Shown: positions 1 to 9,150, counted from the first letter of the stretch. The stretch: DNA of 64,000 nucleotides from Fundidesulfovibrio terrae (GCF_022808915.1 NZ_JAKZFS010000002.1:248001-312000), one strand, 5' to 3'. Numbers and translations: made by a program. Notes: a model not told the origin generated them from the letters alone.

Positions 1-135
1 CTGCCTTCGGGCGAAGCCCAGATGACGGACCCGGCCGGGGCCATGCCCGGGAAACAGGCCGAGTACGTGGGCATCGACGTACTCAAGTACCTGCGGCAGG
101 GCAGCAAGCTCCTGAAGGTGGACATCCGCAAGTAG
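1..135 (+). CDS. C-terminal fragment of an unrecognised protein
   Basis: Frame 1 is open from the window edge to a TAG at 133-135 and gives 44 residues ending in GSKLLKVDIRK. Codon use is GC-rich at third positions like the neighbours, and a strong terminator hairpin follows 32 bases later, which supports a real gene end. The visible part has no recognisable motif, so no function is assigned. The start and most of the protein lie outside the window. Confidence 0.6.
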   Translation: MPSGEAQMTDPAGAMPGKQAEYVGIDVLKYLRQGSKLLKVDIRK

Positions 136-167
136 GGCGGCACGGAACTGCGCGATCGTGAATGACG

Positions 168-204
168 AAGCGGACGCTCCCGCATGGGGCGCGTCCGCTT
201 TTTG
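168..204 (+). terminator. Rho-independent terminator
   Basis: A perfect 10-bp stem, AAGCGGACGC (168-177) with GCGTCCGCTT (191-200), is followed by a T-run. It closes the gene ending at 135. The A-rich left arm could also serve the minus-strand gene that ends at 228. Confidence 0.75.
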
Positions 205-227
205 CGTCCGGAATCCGGAAAGAAGGG

Positions 228-1769
228 TCAGGGCTGCGCGGTTTTGACCACGCCGAGCTTGGCCAGGATTTCTCCCACCTTGGCCTGGACGTTCTGGGTG
301 GCCTTGGCCACCATGGTCAGGTTGATGAGCGCCACGGCCTCGGCCTTGAAGTCCATTTTCGTCCACAGGCCGGAGACGGCGTGGGCCAGGGCGGGCTCGA
401 TGTTGGACATCCTCAGCGTTTCGGCCAGATCCTGGCCGGATTTGGCCTTGAAGAGGAGCCGGTCAGGGGAAGCAGGGTCCTCGTCGAAGAAGACTTTCTG
501 GCGAATGCGGTTGAATCCCTTGCCGGCCAGAGCCTCCACGTCGCGTCGTGAGGCACGGTGCTGTTTGAAGCACTTCACCTGCACCTTGCCGCCTTCGTCC
601 TCGATTTTGCCCGTCATCAGGCGGCACAGGGCGTATTCCAGCATGAGCGTGTGCGCCAGGGCCAGGGCGTCGGGATCGAAGGCGCCGGCCACCTGCAGGA
701 GCTTCTCCTGTTCCTTGGCCGTGAAATTCTGCAGCGCCCGGCCCAGGTCCTCCCGGAGCACGCCCATGGCCAGCGCGGCCCCGGCGGCCATGGCCACGAG
801 CTGCGCCTTGAGGAACTCCTTGCGGGCCGAAAGGCGCGCTGCCCTGCGCTCCGGCCCACGCTCGGAAGTGTCCGCGTCGGCTTCGGAGGCGTCGTCCTCC
901 ATGGGCTTGCCGTCCACGAAAACGTCCACGAAAGCGGACATGGCCGGGTCCATGGCCGCGACCGCCCCCAGCAGTTCGAAATCGTGCCTGGACGACTTGG
1001 GCGAGAGCATAGGCTTTTGCATGCCCGCGAGGATCTGGGCCACGGCGGCGGCCGCGCGCGAGGCCAGCGGGTCCTGGCGGCCGGCCTCGAAGGAAGCCTG
1101 GAGCCTGGTCTTGTCGATGGTCTTGTCCGTGCCGGGCATCTGTTCCAGGATGGCGTCCAGGGGGAAGCGCACTGCGATGAAAGCCCCTTCGCGGCTCATC
1201 TTGAAGTGCTGCTTCTCAAGCATCTCCGCATACGCCTTGTTGACGAACCCGAAGGCGAAGCGCTCGAGAAGCTCCTTCCAGTAGTGGTCGTTGGAGACCC
1301 CGGCGTGGCTCAGTTCGTCGATGTCGGAGAGGGCGGCCTCGCCGAAGCGCGCGAGGATCACGTCGTTGAATTCGTCCCGCACCACTCCCGAGAGGATGAT
1401 GTAGCCCTGGAGGCATTTGGCCAGCAGGGCCTCCATGTTGGAAAGCTGGTCGAGCAGGGTGGCGGTCTGGTCCTTGGCCCCGGTGCGCTGGGCCACCTCG
1501 TACTGGTTGAGGGCCGCCAGGAACTGGCTCATCCAGTCCTGGTAGTGCGCGTGGGCAGGATAGGGCTGGCTGAGCGAGGACACCACGTTCACCAATGCCT
1601 GCTGGTCTCCCTCGGGCACGGGGGCTTCGGCGATCCTGTCGCGGTTGGCCAGGAGTACGGACAACAGAATCTCGCGCTCCATCACCTCACGCCGGGCCGA
1701 AGTCTCCTTGAGGCGGCGCAAAACGGGCAGGTAGGTGTCGATGCGCGCGGTGGCGTCGTCTTGGCTCAT
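228..1769 (-). CDS. Hypothetical protein, 513 aa
   Basis: No family was recognised. The ATG at 1769 (protein begins MSQDDATARID) is preferred because GGGGAA lies about 6 bases upstream; an in-frame ATG 12 codons earlier has no such site. The protein looks cytoplasmic and mostly alpha-helical, without a signal peptide. A moderately hydrophobic alanine-rich stretch (roughly residues 325-350) is too weak to call a membrane helix. An acidic linker near residue 300 separates two helical halves. It is followed on the same strand by nothing obvious and sits 65 bases downstream of the MFS exporter gene's end, so co-transcription with that exporter is possible but unproven. It may be a lineage-specific protein of unknown function. 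Confidence 0.75.
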   Translation of the reverse strand: MSQDDATARIDTYLPVLRRLKETSARREVMEREILLSVLLANRDRIAEAPVPEGDQQALVNVVSSLSQPYPAHAHYQDWMSQFLAALNQYEVAQRTGAKDQTATLLDQLSNMEALLAKCLQGYIILSGVVRDEFNDVILARFGEAALSDIDELSHAGVSNDHYWKELLERFAFGFVNKAYAEMLEKQHFKMSREGAFIAVRFPLDAILEQMPGTDKTIDKTRLQASFEAGRQDPLASRAAAAVAQILAGMQKPMLSPKSSRHDFELLGAVAAMDPAMSAFVDVFVDGKPMEDDASEADADTSERGPERRAARLSARKEFLKAQLVAMAAGAALAMGVLREDLGRALQNFTAKEQEKLLQVAGAFDPDALALAHTLMLEYALCRLMTGKIEDEGGKVQVKCFKQHRASRRDVEALAGKGFNRIRQKVFFDEDPASPDRLLFKAKSGQDLAETLRMSNIEPALAHAVSGLWTKMDFKAEAVALINLTMVAKATQNVQAKVGEILAKLGVVKTAQP

Positions 1770-1834
1770 GTCACGTTCCCCGATGAATTCTGTCGGAACG
1801 AACATATCCCATATTTATCAGGAAAAAAAGGGCG

Positions 1835-3253
1835 TCAGGGCTTGAGTTTGCGTTCGGGGAGGATGCGCGCCAGGGCCAGGGCGACTCCGGCCAGGGCCAG
1901 GGCCGCCGCGCAGGTGAGGGCTGCGTCGAACCCTGCGTTGAAGCTGGCGATCTCCCCCGCGCCCGCGGCCAGGGCCTTGTTCCTGAAAGCCTCGTACACG
2001 GCCGTGGACACCGCGATGCCGCTGGTCATGCCCAGGTTTCGCACCAGGGCCATGAGCGCGCCCGCCACGCCGCTCTTGGCGCGCGGGGCGCTGCCCAGCA
2101 CGGCATTGTTGTTGGGAGAGAGGAATATTCCGAACCCCAGGCCCAGCACGGCTTGGTTCAGGCAGAAGCGGACGATGCCGGAATCGGCGGTGAGCAGCGT
2201 CTGGGAGTAGAGCCCGGCCGCGGCCAGACCCATGCCGATCCCCGTCAGGATGGCCGGGCGCACCTTTTCCGAGGCCAGCCCGGACAGCGGGGCCGCGAAG
2301 GCCATGGTCAGGGGCATCACCGCCATGATGAGCCCGGCCGTGTGCGAGCTGAGCCCTGCCACGCGGATGAGGAAGAACGGCAACATCACCGCGTTGGTCA
2401 GGAGGGCCATGAAGGACAGCAGGGAGGCCAGGTTGCCCAGGGCCAAGTCGCGGATGCGGAAGAGCGTCAGGTCCACCACGGGATGGGCGATGCTGGCCTG
2501 GCGGCGCAGGAAGAGCCACAGCGCGGCGAAGGCCGTGAGGGAGCAGGCGATGATTCCGGGCGAGGTCCAGCCCCAGCGGCCGCCGTGGGTGATGGCCGTC
2601 AGCAGGAAGATGATGCCCACCGCGTATGTGGCGGCCCCGGACAGGTCGAAGCTGCCCGAGGGGGCCTTGCGGTCGTCGGGCAGCACGACGTGCGCCAGGA
2701 TCATGCCCAGGATGCCGATGGGCACGTTGACGTAAAAGATGGATTGCCAGCCGAGCCACCCCACCAGGAGTCCTCCCAGGGCAGGTCCGGCCAGGGAGCC
2801 CAGGGACACCACCATGCCGATCATGCCCAGGGCGCGGCCCCGCTTGGACCCTGGGAAGCTCATGATCACGATGGCCGGCCCGTTGGCCATGAGAAGAGCC
2901 GCCCCCACGGCCTGCACGGCCCGGCCGGCGATGAGCCACCACAATCCGGGCGCAGCCCCGCACAGCACCGACGACAGGGTGAAGATGAGAAAGCCGAGGG
3001 TATACTTGGACTTGCGCCCGCTCATGTCGCCCAGGCGCCCGAACGCGGGCAGCAGGCAGGCGATGGTCAGCAGGTAGATGGTGATCACCCACTGGGCGAA
3101 GGGCAGGTCCACTCCGAACCGGGTGGCGATGGAGGGAAGGGCGACGTTGACGATGCCGCCGTCCAGGGTGGCCATGAATGTGCCCGTGGCGGACACGCCC
3201 AGGCAGGCCCAGGGCCTTGCGGCGAAAGGATTTTGCGGTTGATTCTCGTGCAT
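1835..3253 (-). CDS. MFS drug/metabolite exporter, DHA2-type
   Basis: This 472-aa inner-membrane protein has the 12-14 hydrophobic segments of the major facilitator superfamily. Family features seen are the MATLDGGIVNVALPSI segment in helix 1, the loop 2-3 motif GRLGDMSGRK, and the antiporter motif C-like GPALGGLLVGWLGW in helix 5. These fit the DHA2/EmrB-like drug:H+ antiporter group, which expels amphipathic compounds using the proton gradient. The ATG at 3253 is chosen because GGGGAGGGG precedes it; longer in-frame extensions run into the divergent promoter. The gene is divergent from a TetR regulator and so is probably controlled by it. The substrate cannot be told from sequence. Confidence 0.88.
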   Translation of the reverse strand: MHENQPQNPFAARPWACLGVSATGTFMATLDGGIVNVALPSIATRFGVDLPFAQWVITIYLLTIACLLPAFGRLGDMSGRKSKYTLGFLIFTLSSVLCGAAPGLWWLIAGRAVQAVGAALLMANGPAIVIMSFPGSKRGRALGMIGMVVSLGSLAGPALGGLLVGWLGWQSIFYVNVPIGILGMILAHVVLPDDRKAPSGSFDLSGAATYAVGIIFLLTAITHGGRWGWTSPGIIACSLTAFAALWLFLRRQASIAHPVVDLTLFRIRDLALGNLASLLSFMALLTNAVMLPFFLIRVAGLSSHTAGLIMAVMPLTMAFAAPLSGLASEKVRPAILTGIGMGLAAAGLYSQTLLTADSGIVRFCLNQAVLGLGFGIFLSPNNNAVLGSAPRAKSGVAGALMALVRNLGMTSGIAVSTAVYEAFRNKALAAGAGEIASFNAGFDAALTCAAALALAGVALALARILPERKLKP

Positions 3254-3310
3254 GGCCCCTCCCCGGGGGCCTTGCCAATACGCCTTTTGACACGGGCTGG
3301 CAATGTCGGT

Positions 3311-3331
3311 AAACGGTTGATTGAAACGTTT
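3311..3331. promoter_or_regulatory. Candidate TetR operator in divergent promoter
   Basis: The exporter/regulator intergenic region holds an inverted repeat AAACG (3311-3315) / CGTTT (3327-3331), and the right half is itself an 8-bp palindrome AAACGTTT (3324-3331). Position and symmetry suit autoregulation plus control of the divergent MFS gene. No binding evidence is available. Confidence 0.4.
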
Positions 3332-3353
3332 GTTTGAATACGCGGAGAACGCC

Positions 3354-4001
3354 TTGGAACAGGATGAAACCAAACTTCGGCTCCTGAACGCTGCGGGGGA
3401 GGTTTTTTCCGAAAAGGGCTTCCTCTGCGGCACCATCCGGGAGATTTGCGCCCTGGCCCACACCAACGTGGCCTCGGTGAACTACCATTTCGGCGGCAAG
3501 AAGGAGCTTTACGAGGCCCTTCTCGAGCACTGCCACCGCGAAGGCCTGCGCCGCCATCCCCCCGACGCCGGACTCAAGGACGGCGCCCAGGCCGAACAGG
3601 CGCTCGGGGCGTTCATCCGCTCATTCCTCAACCGCACTCTGGGCCACGATGGCCCTGCCTGGAGCACGCGCCTCATGGCCCGCGAGATGGCCGACCCGTC
3701 TCCGGGCGTGGCCCGCATGGTGGCCTCGTCCGTCAGGCCCAATTTCGACCGCCTCTCGGCTATCGTGGCCGCCCTGATGGGCGGGGGAGCCAGCGATACG
3801 GACATCCGCAACTGCGCCCTGTCCGTGGTGGGACAATGCCAGCACTACTACCGGGCCAAGGGGGCCATCGGGTGCATGTTCCCGGACATGACCTGGGACG
3901 CCGCCGGAATCGAATTCCTCACCAATCATATTCTGCGGTTCAGCCTTGCCGCCATCCGCGGATACCGTCAGGAAGGAAAGCACAGCAATGAAGCGTGTTA
4001 A
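3354..4001 (+). CDS. TetR/AcrR-family transcriptional repressor
   Basis: The N-terminal helix-turn-helix is typical of TetR: TKLRLLNAAGEVFSEKGF, then IREICALAHTNVASVNYHFGGKKELYEALL. The C-terminal ligand domain resembles the CerR-type domain seen with RND pump operons. I prefer the TTG at 3354 because GGAG lies 6 bases upstream, giving 215 aa; a TTG at 3321 would add 11 residues but would place the start inside the palindrome. The gene overlaps the RND adaptor by 14 bases and is divergent from the MFS exporter. It is therefore probably the local repressor of both efflux systems. The inducer is unknown. Confidence 0.85.
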   Translation: MEQDETKLRLLNAAGEVFSEKGFLCGTIREICALAHTNVASVNYHFGGKKELYEALLEHCHREGLRRHPPDAGLKDGAQAEQALGAFIRSFLNRTLGHDGPAWSTRLMAREMADPSPGVARMVASSVRPNFDRLSAIVAALMGGGASDTDIRNCALSVVGQCQHYYRAKGAIGCMFPDMTWDAAGIEFLTNHILRFSLAAIRGYRQEGKHSNEAC

Positions 4002-5118
4002 TTTCGTCGCGGCCCTTGCGACCCTGTTTTTTTCGGCATTCCTGACGGGCTGCTCCGGCGACAAGGAGGCCAAGGGCCCGGCCAAGCGGCCCGTGCCCGT
4101 GTCCGTGGCCAAGGTGGAGTCCGGCAGCATCCCGGTGCGCCTCGCGGCCGTGGGAAACGTGGAAGCCTACCAGAGCGCGGCCATAAAGACCCAGGTGGGC
4201 GGGCTCATCGTGGAGCAGCGCGTGCGCGACGGCCAGGAGGTGGCCGCCGGGGAGGTGCTCTTCGTGCTGGACCCCCGTCCCTTCCAGGCGGCCATCAAGG
4301 ATGCCCAGGGCAAGCTCGAGCGAGACCAGGCCCTCCTGAAAAAGGCCGAGGACGATCTGGTGCGCTACACGGGCCTGCAACAAAAGGACGTCATCAGCCG
4401 GCAGCAGTACGACCAGGCGTTCACGGACGCCCGCAGCCTGCGCGCCTCCATTAAGCTCTCCGAGGCGGCCATCGAGCAGGCCCGGCTCCAGTTGGAATAC
4501 TCGGTCATCAGGGCCCCCTTCGCCGGACGGGTAGGGGCGGTGCTGGTGAACGTGGGCAACGTGATCAAGGCCAACGACGACCGCAACCTGCTGGTGCTCA
4601 ACCAGTTCCAGCCCATCTACGTGAGCTTTGCGGTGCCGGAGCAGCACCTGCCCGAGATCGCCGGGCGCATGGGCAAGGGAGCCCCGCTCGAGGTGCTGGC
4701 CACAGTGGGCGGGGGCGGAAGCCAGGAGACGGGCAAGCTGGTCTCCGTGGACAACTCCGTGGACCGAACCACCGGCACCATCAAGCTCAAGGGCCTCTTC
4801 GAGAATTCCGGCAAGACCCTCTGGCCGGGCCAGTTCGCCAACGTGACCCTCAATCTGGCCGCCCGTGAAAACGTGCTCACTGTGCCCAACGCCGCAGTGC
4901 AGATCGGCCTGCAGGGCAACTTCGTCTACGTGGTCACCCCGCGGAACACGGCCGAATTCCGCCTGGTGGAGACCGGCGGGGTGGTGTCCGGGCGCACCAT
5001 CGTCGCCAAGGGCCTGGAAGCCGGAGACACCGTGGTCACCGACGGGCATGTGCGCCTGGCCCCCAACTCCCCGGTTGAAATCAAGGGCGGGCAGGACGCC
5101 CAGGGGAAGACCTCATGA
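3988..5118 (+). CDS. RND efflux periplasmic adaptor (membrane fusion protein), lipoprotein
   Basis: The 376-aa product starts with a lipoprotein signal peptide ending in the lipobox LTGC (Cys at about residue 22). It should be anchored to the inner membrane and bridge the RND pump to an outer-membrane channel. The biotinyl-lipoyl half-motifs (GGLIVEQRVRDGQEVAAGEVLFVLD and APFAGRVGAVLVNVGN) flank a coiled-coil hairpin, followed by the beta-barrel region (FQPIYVSFAVPEQHLPEI). The ATG at 3988 has AGGAAGGAAAG upstream. It overlaps the TetR gene by 14 bases, and its stop overlaps the permease start as ATGA. No TolC-like gene is adjacent, so the channel must be encoded elsewhere. Confidence 0.93.
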   Translation: MKRVNFVAALATLFFSAFLTGCSGDKEAKGPAKRPVPVSVAKVESGSIPVRLAAVGNVEAYQSAAIKTQVGGLIVEQRVRDGQEVAAGEVLFVLDPRPFQAAIKDAQGKLERDQALLKKAEDDLVRYTGLQQKDVISRQQYDQAFTDARSLRASIKLSEAAIEQARLQLEYSVIRAPFAGRVGAVLVNVGNVIKANDDRNLLVLNQFQPIYVSFAVPEQHLPEIAGRMGKGAPLEVLATVGGGGSQETGKLVSVDNSVDRTTGTIKLKGLFENSGKTLWPGQFANVTLNLAARENVLTVPNAAVQIGLQGNFVYVVTPRNTAEFRLVETGGVVSGRTIVAKGLEAGDTVVTDGHVRLAPNSPVEIKGGQDAQGKTS

Positions 5119-8100
5119 GCCTCTCCTCGGGGTTCATCAAGCGCCCGGTCATGACCACCCTGGTCATGGCGGCGCTGCTCATTTTCGGCGTCATGGGCTA
5201 CATCTCGCTGCCCGTGTCCGACCTGCCCAACGTGGACTTCCCCACCATCCAGGTCACGGCCACCTTCCCTGGCGCGAGCCCGGAGACCATGGCCGCCTCC
5301 GTGGCCACGCCCCTGGAGAAGCAGTTCTCCACCATCGCGGGCCTGGACTCCATGAGCTCCAGCTCCACCCTGGGCCTGACCAAGATCACCCTGCAGTTCG
5401 ACCTGTCGCGCGACATCGACGCCGCCGCTCAGGACGTGAACTCGGCCATCGCCCTGGCGGTCAAGGACGTACCCCCGGAGATGACCACCCCGCCCACCTA
5501 CCGCAAGGTGAACCCGGCGGACCAGCCCATCCTCTACCTGGCCGTCACCTCGCCCACCATGCGCCTCTCGGACCTGAACGAGTACGCCGAGACCCTGCTG
5601 GCCCAGCGCATCTCCATGGTCTCGGGCGTGTCCCAGGTGGTGGTGTACGGGTCGCAGAAGTACGCCGTACGCGTGCAGTTGGACCCCGACGCCCTGGCCG
5701 GGCGCGACATCGGCGTGGACGAGATCGCAAGCGCGGTTCGCCAGGCCAACGCCAACCTGCCCACCGGCACCATGCCCGGCCCGCAGCGCGAATACACGGT
5801 GCAGGCATCCGGGCAGCTCATGCGCGCTGAGAATTTCAACCCGGTGATCGTGGCCTACCGCAACGGCGCCCCCGTGCGCCTCAATGAAATCGGGCGGGCC
5901 GTGGACTCCGTGGAGAACGACCGCCGCCGCAACTTCTACAACAACGAGCCCGGCTTCGTGCTGGCCATCATGCGTCAGCCCGGCACCAACACCGTGGCCG
6001 TGGTGGATGCGGTGAAGAAGCTTCTGCCCGGCTTCAAGGCCCAGCTGCCCGAGGCCGTGAACATGGAGATCATGATCGACCGGTCGGTCTCCATCCGGGA
6101 ATCCGTGGAGGACGTGAAGTTCACCCTGGTGCTCACGGTGTTTTTGGTCATCGCGGTGATCTTCGTGTTCCTACGCAACTTCTCGGCCACGCTGATCCCG
6201 TCGCTGGCCCTGCCGCTGTCGCTCATGGGCACGTTCGCGCTCATGTACCAGTTCAAATTCAGCCTGAACAACATCTCGCTCATGGCGCTCACGCTCTCGG
6301 TGGGCTTCGTGGTGGACGACGCCATCGTCATGCTCGAGAACATCGTGCGCCACATGGAGATGGGCAAGCCGCCGCTCAAGGCCGCCTACGAGGGGGCCTC
6401 GGAGGTCAGCTTCACCATCCTCTCCATGACCCTTTCGCTCACGGCGGTGTTCCTCCCGGTGCTCTTCATGGGCGGCGTGGTGGGCAGGCTCTTCAAGGAA
6501 TTCGCGGTCACCATCTGCGTGGCCATCCTGTTCTCTGGGTTCGTGTCGCTGTCGCTGACCCCCATGCTCTGCTCCCTGTGGCTGAAGCCCCACCACGGCG
6601 AGCGGCACGGGCGCTTCTACATGCTGGTGGAGCGCGGCTTCGACGCGGTGCTGGCCGCCTACGACGCAAGCCTCAAGTGGGTCATCTCCCACCGCCGCCT
6701 GACCATGCTCTTCTCGCTGTCGCTGCTGGTGGTGACCGGCTGGCTGTTCACCTCCATCCCCAAGGGCTTCCTGCCCAGCGAGGACATCGGCCAGGTGCTC
6801 ATGATCACCGAGGCCGAGCAGGGCATCAGCTTCGCGGCCATGGTGGAGAAGCAGAAGAAGCTCATGGACATCGTCAGCGGCGACGAGAACATCGAAGGCT
6901 TCATGTCCGTGGTGGGCGCGGGCGGCCCCGTGGCCACGCTCAACTCCGGGCGCATGTTCATGAAGCTGAAGCCCCGCCGCGACCGGCCGCTCTCCGCCGA
7001 CCAGCTCATCCAGAAGCTTCGGCCCAAGCTGGCCCAGGTGCCGGGCATCATGGCCTTTTTGCAGAACCCGCCTTCCATCCGCCTGGGCGGCAACTTCACC
7101 AAGGGCCTCTACCAGTACACCCTGCAGGCCCCGGACACGAACGACCTGTTCAAGTACTCCATCGAACTCGAGGAGAAGCTCAAGGAGCTGCCCCTCCTCC
7201 AGGACGTGAACTCCGACCTGCAACTGAAGAACCCCCAGGTGTTCCTGGAGATCGACCGCGACAAGACCTCGGCCCTGGGCATAAGCGTGCAGCAGATCGA
7301 GGACGCCCTGTACACGTCCTACGGCACCCGCCAGGTGTCCACCATCTACGCCCCCAACAACTCCTACCAGGTGATCATGGAGCTTCTGCCCAAGTACCAG
7401 GGCGATCCCACGCTCATGTCGCGCCTGTACGTGCGCTCCACCACCACGGGCAAACTCGTGCCCCTGGACGTGCTGGTGAAACGCTCCCTCAACGTGGGGC
7501 CGCTCTCGGTGAACCACTCCGGCCAGCTGCCCTCGGTGACGCTCTCCTTCAACTTGCGCCCGGGCACTTCGCTCAGCCAGGCGGTCGCAGCCGTGGCGGA
7601 CGTCTCGCGCCAGGTCCTGCCCGCGACGTTCTCCACCAAGTTCGAGGGCACGGCCCAGGCGTTCCAGTCCTCCATGGCGGGCATGTCGGTGCTGGTGATC
7701 CTGTCGATCGTGGTCATCTACATCGTGCTGGGCATCCTGTACGAGTCCTTCATCCACCCGCTGACCATCCTCTCGGGCCTTCCGGCGGCTGGCGTGGGCG
7801 CTCTGGCCACGCTCACGCTCTTCCGGCTGGACCTGGACATCTACGGGTTCGTGGGCATCATCATGCTCATCGGCATCGTGAAGAAGAACGCCATCATGAT
7901 GATCGACTTCGCCATCGAGGCCCAGCGCGAGGAGGGCCTGACCCCGGCCGAGGCCATCTACAAGGGCTGCCTGGTGCGTTTCAGGCCCATCATGATGACC
8001 ACCATGGCCGCGCTCATGGGCACGCTGCCCATCGCCCTGGGCTTCGGCGCGGGCGCGGAGGCCCGCAGGCCCCTGGGACTGGCCGTGGTGGGCGGGCTCA

Positions 8101-8237
8101 TGGTGTCGCAGCTGCTCACGCTGTACTTCACGCCGGTCTATTACATGTACCTGGACCGCTTCCAGACCTGGCTGGGCAGGCGCTTCAAGAGAAGCGCGGC
8201 CCCGGAGCCCGAGGCCGCGCCCAGTGCGCCGCACTGA
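5115..8237 (+). CDS. RND multidrug efflux permease, HAE1/MdtB-MuxB type
   Basis: At 1040 aa this has full length for a hydrophobe/amphiphile RND transporter. It has the usual plan: helix 1 near residues 13-30, two large periplasmic loops, and helices 2-6 and 8-12. The proton-relay Asp pair is visible in helix 4 (VGFVVDDAIVMLEN, about residues 402-403), with the conserved KNAIMMIDFAIE segment in the second half. It sits in the inner membrane and drives drug/proton antiport as a trimer with the upstream adaptor. The start overlaps the adaptor stop (ATGA), so the two are translationally coupled. The sequence is closer to MdtB/MdtC/MuxB than to AcrB. Substrate unknown. Confidence 0.95.
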   Translation: MSLSSGFIKRPVMTTLVMAALLIFGVMGYISLPVSDLPNVDFPTIQVTATFPGASPETMAASVATPLEKQFSTIAGLDSMSSSSTLGLTKITLQFDLSRDIDAAAQDVNSAIALAVKDVPPEMTTPPTYRKVNPADQPILYLAVTSPTMRLSDLNEYAETLLAQRISMVSGVSQVVVYGSQKYAVRVQLDPDALAGRDIGVDEIASAVRQANANLPTGTMPGPQREYTVQASGQLMRAENFNPVIVAYRNGAPVRLNEIGRAVDSVENDRRRNFYNNEPGFVLAIMRQPGTNTVAVVDAVKKLLPGFKAQLPEAVNMEIMIDRSVSIRESVEDVKFTLVLTVFLVIAVIFVFLRNFSATLIPSLALPLSLMGTFALMYQFKFSLNNISLMALTLSVGFVVDDAIVMLENIVRHMEMGKPPLKAAYEGASEVSFTILSMTLSLTAVFLPVLFMGGVVGRLFKEFAVTICVAILFSGFVSLSLTPMLCSLWLKPHHGERHGRFYMLVERGFDAVLAAYDASLKWVISHRRLTMLFSLSLLVVTGWLFTSIPKGFLPSEDIGQVLMITEAEQGISFAAMVEKQKKLMDIVSGDENIEGFMSVVGAGGPVATLNSGRMFMKLKPRRDRPLSADQLIQKLRPKLAQVPGIMAFLQNPPSIRLGGNFTKGLYQYTLQAPDTNDLFKYSIELEEKLKELPLLQDVNSDLQLKNPQVFLEIDRDKTSALGISVQQIEDALYTSYGTRQVSTIYAPNNSYQVIMELLPKYQGDPTLMSRLYVRSTTTGKLVPLDVLVKRSLNVGPLSVNHSGQLPSVTLSFNLRPGTSLSQAVAAVADVSRQVLPATFSTKFEGTAQAFQSSMAGMSVLVILSIVVIYIVLGILYESFIHPLTILSGLPAAGVGALATLTLFRLDLDIYGFVGIIMLIGIVKKNAIMMIDFAIEAQREEGLTPAEAIYKGCLVRFRPIMMTTMAALMGTLPIALGFGAGAEARRPLGLAVVGGLMVSQLLTLYFTPVYYMYLDRFQTWLGRRFKRSAAPEPEAAPSAPH

Positions 8238-8315
8238 GGCTCCCGCGGCCCGCGCGGGATGGACGGCGGAGCGGTTCGCGTCTTCAACGGAACTTCAGCG
8301 GCTGAGGGGTGCGGC

Positions 8316-8945
8316 ATGCGTATCATCGACCTGACGCTTCCGCTCGCGGACGGCATGACCGTCTACCCCGGCGACCCGCCGGTGCGGGTGCGCCAGGTGC
8401 ACGACCTGGCGTCGCATGGCTGGCGGCTGCACGAGATATCGCTTGGCAGCCACGCGGGCACCCACGTCAACGCGCCCTGGCACATGGCCGGGGAGGGCGC
8501 GCGCCTGGAGGATGTGCCGCTTGCGAGCTTCGTGGCCCGGGCCGTGGTTCGAGACGTTTCGGGCGCAAGCTTGGCCCCGGGTCCGGACGGCACCCCGTGC
8601 GCCGGGGCGTCGGACCCTGGTGGGCGAAGGGTGGGCAGCGGCTGGCCCTCCGGCCTTCCGCTTCCCGCCGGCGTCGGCCTCATCTACGCGAGAGCCCCCC
8701 TGGATGCGCGCGAACTGCCCCTGGTGCTGGCCGCAAGGCCTCCGTTCGTGGCCCAGGCCGTGAAATTTCCCCTGGACGTGGACGTTGAGCGCGAACTGTG
8801 CCGGGCCGGGATCGTGAGCTTTGAGAATCTCGCCAACACCGCCGAACTGCCGCGCGGCCGGGAGTTCCTCTTCTGCGGCCTGCCGCTGGCCGTCCCGGGC
8901 GACGGCGCACCGGTGCGGGCGGTGGCGATACTCGACGAAGATTAG
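8316..8945 (+). CDS. Cyclase-family (kynurenine formamidase-like) metal hydrolase
   Basis: This 209-aa protein belongs to the Cyclase/KynB amidohydrolase family, which uses a metal centre to hydrolyse formamides or cyclic amides. The diagnostic motif HxGTHxDxPxH appears at residues 46-56 as HAGTHVNAPWH, with Asn52 where Asp is usual. The N-terminus (IDLTLPLADGMTVYPGDPP) and a C-terminal GIVSFENLAN segment also fit. The ATG at 8316 has GAGGGGT upstream. It lies 78 bases after the RND permease and could be read through from that operon. The actual substrate is unknown; kynurenine formamidase activity should not be assumed, given the Asp-to-Asn change and no tryptophan-degradation genes nearby. 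Confidence 0.8.
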   Translation: MRIIDLTLPLADGMTVYPGDPPVRVRQVHDLASHGWRLHEISLGSHAGTHVNAPWHMAGEGARLEDVPLASFVARAVVRDVSGASLAPGPDGTPCAGASDPGGRRVGSGWPSGLPLPAGVGLIYARAPLDARELPLVLAARPPFVAQAVKFPLDVDVERELCRAGIVSFENLANTAELPRGREFLFCGLPLAVPGDGAPVRAVAILDED

Positions 8946-8947
8946 GG

Positions 8948-9133
8948 ATGATGCCTCCGGCGGCCAGAGAGGGCGCTGCCCTCTCTGGACTCTCCCGCCA
9001 GGGGGATCATCCCCCTGGACCCTCAATAAGCTTCGCGGGCCTGACCGGCATGCCGGTCAGGCCCGCGAAGCTATTGGGGATTCCAAAGGGACGCAGTCCC
9101 TTTGGCGGGTGCAGGGCAGCGCCCTGCTCTTAC
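8948..9133. repeat. Intergenic cluster of five hairpins, dispersed-repeat copy A
   Basis: Five successive inverted repeats fill the gap between two convergent genes. They are CCAGAGAGGGC/GCCCTCTCTGG, CCAGGGGG/CCCCCTGG, a 44-nt perfect palindrome at 9029-9072, CCAAAGGGAC/GTCCCTTTGG, and GCAGGGC/GCCCTGC. The left end carries GCCTCCGGCGGCC, shared with copies near 16770, 57209 and 59881. It probably works as a bidirectional terminator and marks a mobile or REP-like repeat family. Confidence 0.75.
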
Positions 9134-9150
9134 TCTTCTCTTCCCGCTCT

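Noticed and set aside
8948-9133. CRISPR array or origin of replication
   Set aside because: The inverted repeats differ from one another, are not regularly spaced direct repeats with spacers, and no DnaA boxes or cas genes were seen.
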